NCBI RefSeq assembly: GCF_002951615.1
Contig: NZ_CP019062.1
Coordinates: 496,001 to 560,000 of the forward strand
Origin: Rahnella sikkimica
GTDB taxonomy: Bacteria; Pseudomonadota; Gammaproteobacteria; Enterobacterales; Enterobacteriaceae
Reading direction: 5' to 3'
DNA: 64,000 bases
Every line of letters begins with the position of its first letter. Position 1 is the stretch's first letter. This document shows positions 60,302 through 64,000 of this stretch, piece after piece. The notes beneath the pieces are model-generated. The model saw only the letters and a program-made list of their open reading frames with translations. It had not been told where the DNA came from and ran no database searches. The translations under genes and the position numbers were made by a program.

Positions 60302-62023
60302 TTATCGCAGCCAGTTGGTTTTTGCCAGTTCGATGACTTCGTCACCCCGGCCGCTGATCACCGCCCGCAGCATGTAGAGGCTGAAGCCTTTTGCCTGCTC
60401 AAATTTAATCTGCGGTGGCATCGCCAGTTCTTCGGTGGCGGTGATGACATCTATCAGCACCGGCCCCTGATAGGCGAACGCGTCCTGCAATGCGGCATCG
60501 ACGTCCGAGGCTTTTTCCACACGGATCCCTTTGATTCCTGCGGCTTCGGCAATGGCCGCGAAATCCGGGTTTTTCAGCTCGGTGCCGTCGGTCAGATAAC
60601 CGCCGGCTTTCATTTCCATCGCCACAAACCCCAGCACGCTGTTGTTGAAGATGACAATTTTTACCGGCAGTTTTTGCTGCGCCAGCGTCAGAAAATCGCC
60701 CATCAGCATGGCAAAACCGCCGTCGCCGCACAGCGCCACCACCTGACGCGTACGGTCAATCGCCTGCGCACCGATGGCCTGCGGCATGGCGTTGGCCATC
60801 GAGCCGTGGTTAAACGAACCGAGCAGACGGCGCTGGCCGTTCATTTGCAGGTAACGACATGCCCAGACCGTTGGCGTCCCGACATCGCAGGTAAAGACGG
60901 CGTCAGCAGCGGCGAAACGGCTGATTTGCTGCGCCAGATATTGCGGATGAATGGCCTGTTTGTCGTTCGGCGTTGCCAGCGCATCGAGATCTTTGCGCGC
61001 TTCTTCATAATGCTTCAGGGCTTTGTCGAGGAATTTACGCTCGGTTTTCACCTGCAATTGCGGCAGAACGGCGGTCAGGGTGGATTTGATGTCGCCGACC
61101 AGCGCCATATCAACGTGACAGTGCGCGCCGATACTGCCCGGATTGATATCTATCTGGATGATTTTTGCATCCGTCGGATAAAACGCGCGGTACGGGAATT
61201 GTGTGCCGAGCAGGATCAGGGTGTCGGCATTCATCATGGCGTGGAAACCGGAAGAAAAACCGATCAGCCCGGTCATCCCGACGCTGTAAGGGTTATCCCA
61301 TTCAATGTGTTCTTTGCCACGCAGGGCATGTACCACCGGCGCTTTCAGGGTTTCCGCCAGCTTGATCACTTCACCGTGCGCACCGGCACAACCGCTGCCG
61401 CACATCAGGGTAATGTTGGTCGCGCCATTGAGCAGTTCGGCCAGCTTATCCAGTTCGGTCTGCTGAGGCTGTACTTTCGGCAACTGCGGCGGATACCAGC
61501 TGACTTTGGCATCTTCCGGTGCCGGTTTCAGTGCAACATCGCCCGGCAGAACAATCACGGAAACACCGCGGTTCAGGATTGCCTTGCGCATGGCGATCGC
61601 CAGCACCTGCGGAAGCTGTTCCGGGTTAGTGACTAATTCGCAATAGTGGCTGCATTCGCGGAATAATTCGGTCGGATGGGTTTCCTGAAAATAGCCGCTG
61701 CCGATTTCGCTGGAGGGAATATGTGCTGCGATGGCGAGCACCGGAACGTGGTTGCGATGGCAGTCGAACAGGCCGTTGATCAGATGCAAGTTGCCGGGGC
61801 CGCAGGAACCGGCGCAGACCGCCAGTTCACCGGTGATTTGTGCTTCGGCACCGGCGGCAAACGCGGCGACTTCCTCATGGCGCGTGCCGAGCCATTCGAT
61901 GGTGCCCATGCGGTTGAGGCTGTCGCTCAGGCCGTTGAGCGAATCGCCGGTCACGCCCCAGATTCGTTTTACGCCTGCTGCTTCAAGAGTTTTCGCCAGA
62001 TATGACGCTACGCTTTGTTTCAT
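60302..62023 (-). CDS. poxB: Pyruvate dehydrogenase (quinone) PoxB
   Basis: A 573-residue ThDP/FAD enzyme (E. coli 572). It oxidises pyruvate to acetate and CO2, passing electrons to membrane quinones. ThDP glutamate in [12 protein letters not shown], ThDP-Mg motif [13 protein letters not shown]...FNNSVLGFV, and the C-terminal membrane-binding peptide ending [11 protein letters not shown] are intact. The ATG at 62023 is preceded by GGAGGG. In E. coli it is a sigmaS-dependent gene. Confidence 0.96.
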   Translation of the reverse strand: MKQSVASYLAKTLEAAGVKRIWGVTGDSLNGLSDSLNRMGTIEWLGTRHEEVAAFAAGAEAQITGELAVCAGSCGPGNLHLINGLFDCHRNHVPVLAIAAHIPSSEIGSGYFQETHPTELFRECSHYCELVTNPEQLPQVLAIAMRKAILNRGVSVIVLPGDVALKPAPEDAKVSWYPPQLPKVQPQQTELDKLAELLNGATNITLMCGSGCAGAHGEVIKLAETLKAPVVHALRGKEHIEWDNPYSVGMTGLIGFSSGFHAMMNADTLILLGTQFPYRAFYPTDAKIIQIDINPGSIGAHCHVDMALVGDIKSTLTAVLPQLQVKTERKFLDKALKHYEEARKDLDALATPNDKQAIHPQYLAQQISRFAAADAVFTCDVGTPTVWACRYLQMNGQRRLLGSFNHGSMANAMPQAIGAQAIDRTRQVVALCGDGGFAMLMGDFLTLAQQKLPVKIVIFNNSVLGFVAMEMKAGGYLTDGTELKNPDFAAIAEAAGIKGIRVEKASDVDAALQDAFAYQGPVLIDVITATEELAMPPQIKFEQAKGFSLYMLRAVISGRGDEVIELAKTNWLR

Positions 62024-62184
62024 CAATTGAATCCCTCCGGTGTGCCCGTGATCTTTGCACTGCATAAAGTCTTCGGGCGGGTTTTAAATAAGTGGATTAA
62101 GCATAGTCCACTGATTACATCCAGGAATGCGAAGCCTTAAACCATACAAAATTACGCAGGGGAGGGAGATGAAGTTTTGTAAAT

Positions 62185-62221
62185 CTGCCCGCAAAGACTG
62201 TAAAAAGTCATGTGCGGGCAG
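62185..62221. terminator. Hairpin between hcr and poxB
   Basis: Arms CTGCCCGCA / TGCGGGCAG enclosing an inner GACT/AGTC stem, just after the hcr stop. T run weak; probable end of hcp-hcr. Confidence 0.55.
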
Positions 62222-62238
62222 CGAGTTACGGCAGGAAA

Positions 62239-63252
62239 TCAGGCGATCGTGGCGTCGCCCTGAAGCTGACAGCTGCACGCCAGAACGTAGCCCTGCGCGA
62301 CGTCTTCGTCGGTGAGCGTCATGCGGCTGGTGGTCGTGAAATTACCGGACAGCACGCGGGTTTTGCAACTCCCGCAAACGCCCGCGCGGCAGGCCGCCGT
62401 GACCGGCAGTTTGTGCTGCTCCATCGCTGCCAGCAGCGTTGAACCGACCGGCACGCGGAAGTTCGCAAGCGGCGTCAGGCGGGTCAGCGTCAGTTGCTGA
62501 TCTGCTGAGACAACCGTTTCGGTGGCCTGGAACTGTTCCTTAACGATATTTTGTGCAGGAACGCCCAGTTCGGCCACCCATTTCCCGGCCAGTGCCATAT
62601 ATGGCGCAGGCCCGCAAATCATCACCCGGCGCGCAGCGATATCCGCCACCTGGCTTTGCAGTAAGTCCTGACTCAGACGACCTGCGATCTGGCCCGGTGC
62701 CGCGTCATTTTCTGCCAGAATGGTCAGACGAAGTTGCGGATATTGCGCCGCCATACGCTGCCATTCTTGTGCAAAAATGACGTCCTGCGGGCTGCGTACG
62801 CTGTAAAACACCTGCACACTTTGCGCAGGAGAACCCGCCAGAACGCGGCGCGCAATCGACATCACCGGCGTTACGCCGCAACCCGCAGCCAGCAGTAACA
62901 AAGGTTGCTGCGTGTCACAGGTGAATTCGCCCTGCGCGTCCGAAAGCCACAGGTAATCGCCCGGTTTAACCTGCTGTGTGAGCCAGCCGGAGCCTTCACC
63001 GCCATCAATCCGGCGTACCGTCAGCTGGATAAACCGGCTCACACCCGGCGTGGAAGACAGCGTATACGCGCGCTGTACGTCACCGCTCTGGCTGATATTC
63101 ACCAACGCAAACTGGCCCGGCTGATACGGATAAACGTCGTGATTGATCAGCGACAGTGTCCGGACATCGGGCGTTTCCTGCGTAACGGAATACACCTGCA
63201 TACGGTTCTGGCACAGCGCCGTCGGCTGATCAGGAAATAAAGGAAAATTCAT
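62239..63252 (-). CDS. hcr: NADH oxidoreductase Hcr
   Basis: A 337-residue flavoprotein reductase. N-terminal FAD domain (RAYTLSSTPG), NAD domain (GCGVTPVMSIAR), and C-terminal plant-type [2Fe-2S] ferredoxin domain (CRAGVCGSC near residue 285, last Cys in LACSCQL). It passes electrons from NADH to Hcp. It begins six bases after the hcp stop. Confidence 0.95.
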   Translation of the reverse strand: MNFPLFPDQPTALCQNRMQVYSVTQETPDVRTLSLINHDVYPYQPGQFALVNISQSGDVQRAYTLSSTPGVSRFIQLTVRRIDGGEGSGWLTQQVKPGDYLWLSDAQGEFTCDTQQPLLLLAAGCGVTPVMSIARRVLAGSPAQSVQVFYSVRSPQDVIFAQEWQRMAAQYPQLRLTILAENDAAPGQIAGRLSQDLLQSQVADIAARRVMICGPAPYMALAGKWVAELGVPAQNIVKEQFQATETVVSADQQLTLTRLTPLANFRVPVGSTLLAAMEQHKLPVTAACRAGVCGSCKTRVLSGNFTTTSRMTLTDEDVAQGYVLACSCQLQGDATIA

Positions 63253-63258
63253 TGAGAT

Positions 63259-64000
63259 TTATTCCGACAGCATGGTTTTCAGATCCTGCTCTACCGACGT
63301 AATCGAACGCAGGCCGAACTGTTCGTTAAGCACCGCCAGCAGATTGTCGGTCAGGAAGGCCGGAGCCGTCGGGCCGGTGGCGATGTTTTTCACGCCCAGC
63401 GACAGCAACGTCAGCAGGATCACAATCGCTTTCTGCTCAAACCACGAAAGCACCAGGCTCAGCGGCAAATCATTCACGCCACAACCCAGTTTTTCGGCCA
63501 GATTGACCGCCAGAATAATCGCCGAGTAAGCATCGTTGCACTGACCGACGTCCAGCAGGCGCGGCAGGCCTTCAATAGTGCCGAAGTCCAGTTTGTTGAA
63601 GCGGTACTTGCCGCACGCCAGTGTCATGATCACGCAATCCTGAGGCACGCTGCGTGCCAGATCGGTGAAGTAGCTGCGCTCGCCGCGGCTGCCGTCACAA
63701 CCGCCGATCAGGAAGATATGACGGAGCTTTTTAGCGGCGACTAAATCAATCACGGTATCTGCCGCACCGAGCAACGTCTGGCGACCAAAACCGACGGTAA
63801 TTTCCTGTTCGATTTCACTGTACGGGAAACCGGCCAGTTGCAGCGCCTGGCTGATCACCGGTGCGAAATCTTCGCCTTCCAGATGCTGAACGCCCGGCCA
63901 GCCGACGATGCTGCGGGTCCAGATTCGATCGCCGTAGTTACCGACGTTAGGGTCAATAATGCAGTTGGAGGTCATGACCACCGGGCCGGGGAATCTGGCG
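63259..64000 (-). CDS. hcp: Hybrid-cluster protein Hcp, 5' part outside the window
   Basis: The C-terminal 246 or so residues of hydroxylamine reductase / NO reductase Hcp. The frame is open to the window edge ([17 protein letters not shown]), so the gene starts beyond base 64000. Hybrid-cluster ligands are visible in [20 protein letters not shown] and [11 protein letters not shown]. Hcp with Hcr removes nitric oxide during anaerobic nitrate/nitrite use. Its FNR-dependent promoter is not in view. Confidence 0.95.
   Translation of the reverse strand, partial: ARFPGPVVMTSNCIIDPNVGNYGDRIWTRSIVGWPGVQHLEGEDFAPVISQALQLAGFPYSEIEQEITVGFGRQTLLGAADTVIDLVAAKKLRHIFLIGGCDGSRGERSYFTDLARSVPQDCVIMTLACGKYRFNKLDFGTIEGLPRLLDVGQCNDAYSAIILAVNLAEKLGCGVNDLPLSLVLSWFEQKAIVILLTLLSLGVKNIATGPTAPAFLTDNLLAVLNEQFGLRSITSVEQDLKTMLSE

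Overview
The window is chromosomal DNA of an enterobacterium, most likely a Yersiniaceae-type genus (Rahnella, Serratia, Ewingella or a relative). This rests on protein-level resemblance to E. coli genes, ERIC repeats, fairly high GC, and gene order. E. coli-like blocks are kept: artJ-artMQI-artP-ybjP-ybjQ-amiD-ybjS-ybjT-ltaE-poxB-hcr-hcp; moeB-moeA ... iaaA-gsiABCD; yeiG ... folE-yeiB-galS-mglBAC ... sanA ... cdd. The genus is inferred; no rRNA or marker gene is present.

Layout: 0.1-8.4 kb holds a membrane-anchored EEP-fold protein, a DmlR-like LysR regulator convergent with a second-type leuCD pair, a haloacetate-dehalogenase-like hydrolase, elaA, two facing copies of a dispersed repeat, a LysR regulator and a split DMT transporter pair. 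8.4-9.4 kb is a RES/Xre toxin-antitoxin operon with a perfect 19-bp operator. Then come tsx and ybiT, followed at 12.4-14.4 kb by an AT-rich cassette: a YafU-like candidate membrane toxin plus a full and a decayed immunity-like gene. Between moeA and iaaA lies a purine-nucleoside island (xapA, xapR-like, two TsgA-like permeases and an HTH-only DeoR protein). The gsi glutathione importer operon follows.

28.1-29.5 kb has a second facing pair of the dispersed repeat, enclosing an orphan PemK/MazF-type toxin and a candidate small RNA. 29.5-41.5 kb carries formaldehyde detoxification (yeiG, frmA), a LysR/MFS pair, folE, two tandem ERIC elements, yeiB and the galactose system galS-mglBAC, with readable CRP and Gal operators. 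41.5-46 kb is an orphan rhs polymorphic toxin gene with a membrane immunity protein; rhs is broken by one extra base in a T run. sanA, maeA, cdd, the arginine importer genes (artP broken by one missing base in a T run) and the ybjP-to-hcp block complete the window. hcp runs off the right edge.

The core genes serve nutrient uptake (nucleosides, glutathione, galactose, arginine), molybdopterin synthesis, pyruvate/malate metabolism and nitrosative-stress defence. Accessory DNA sits in short islands between conserved blocks: two toxin-antitoxin loci, two effector/immunity cassettes and repeat elements. The most intriguing material is the repeat family (conserved frame, non-homologous hairpins, paired copies, one pair enclosing a toxin gene) and the YafU-like toxin cassette.
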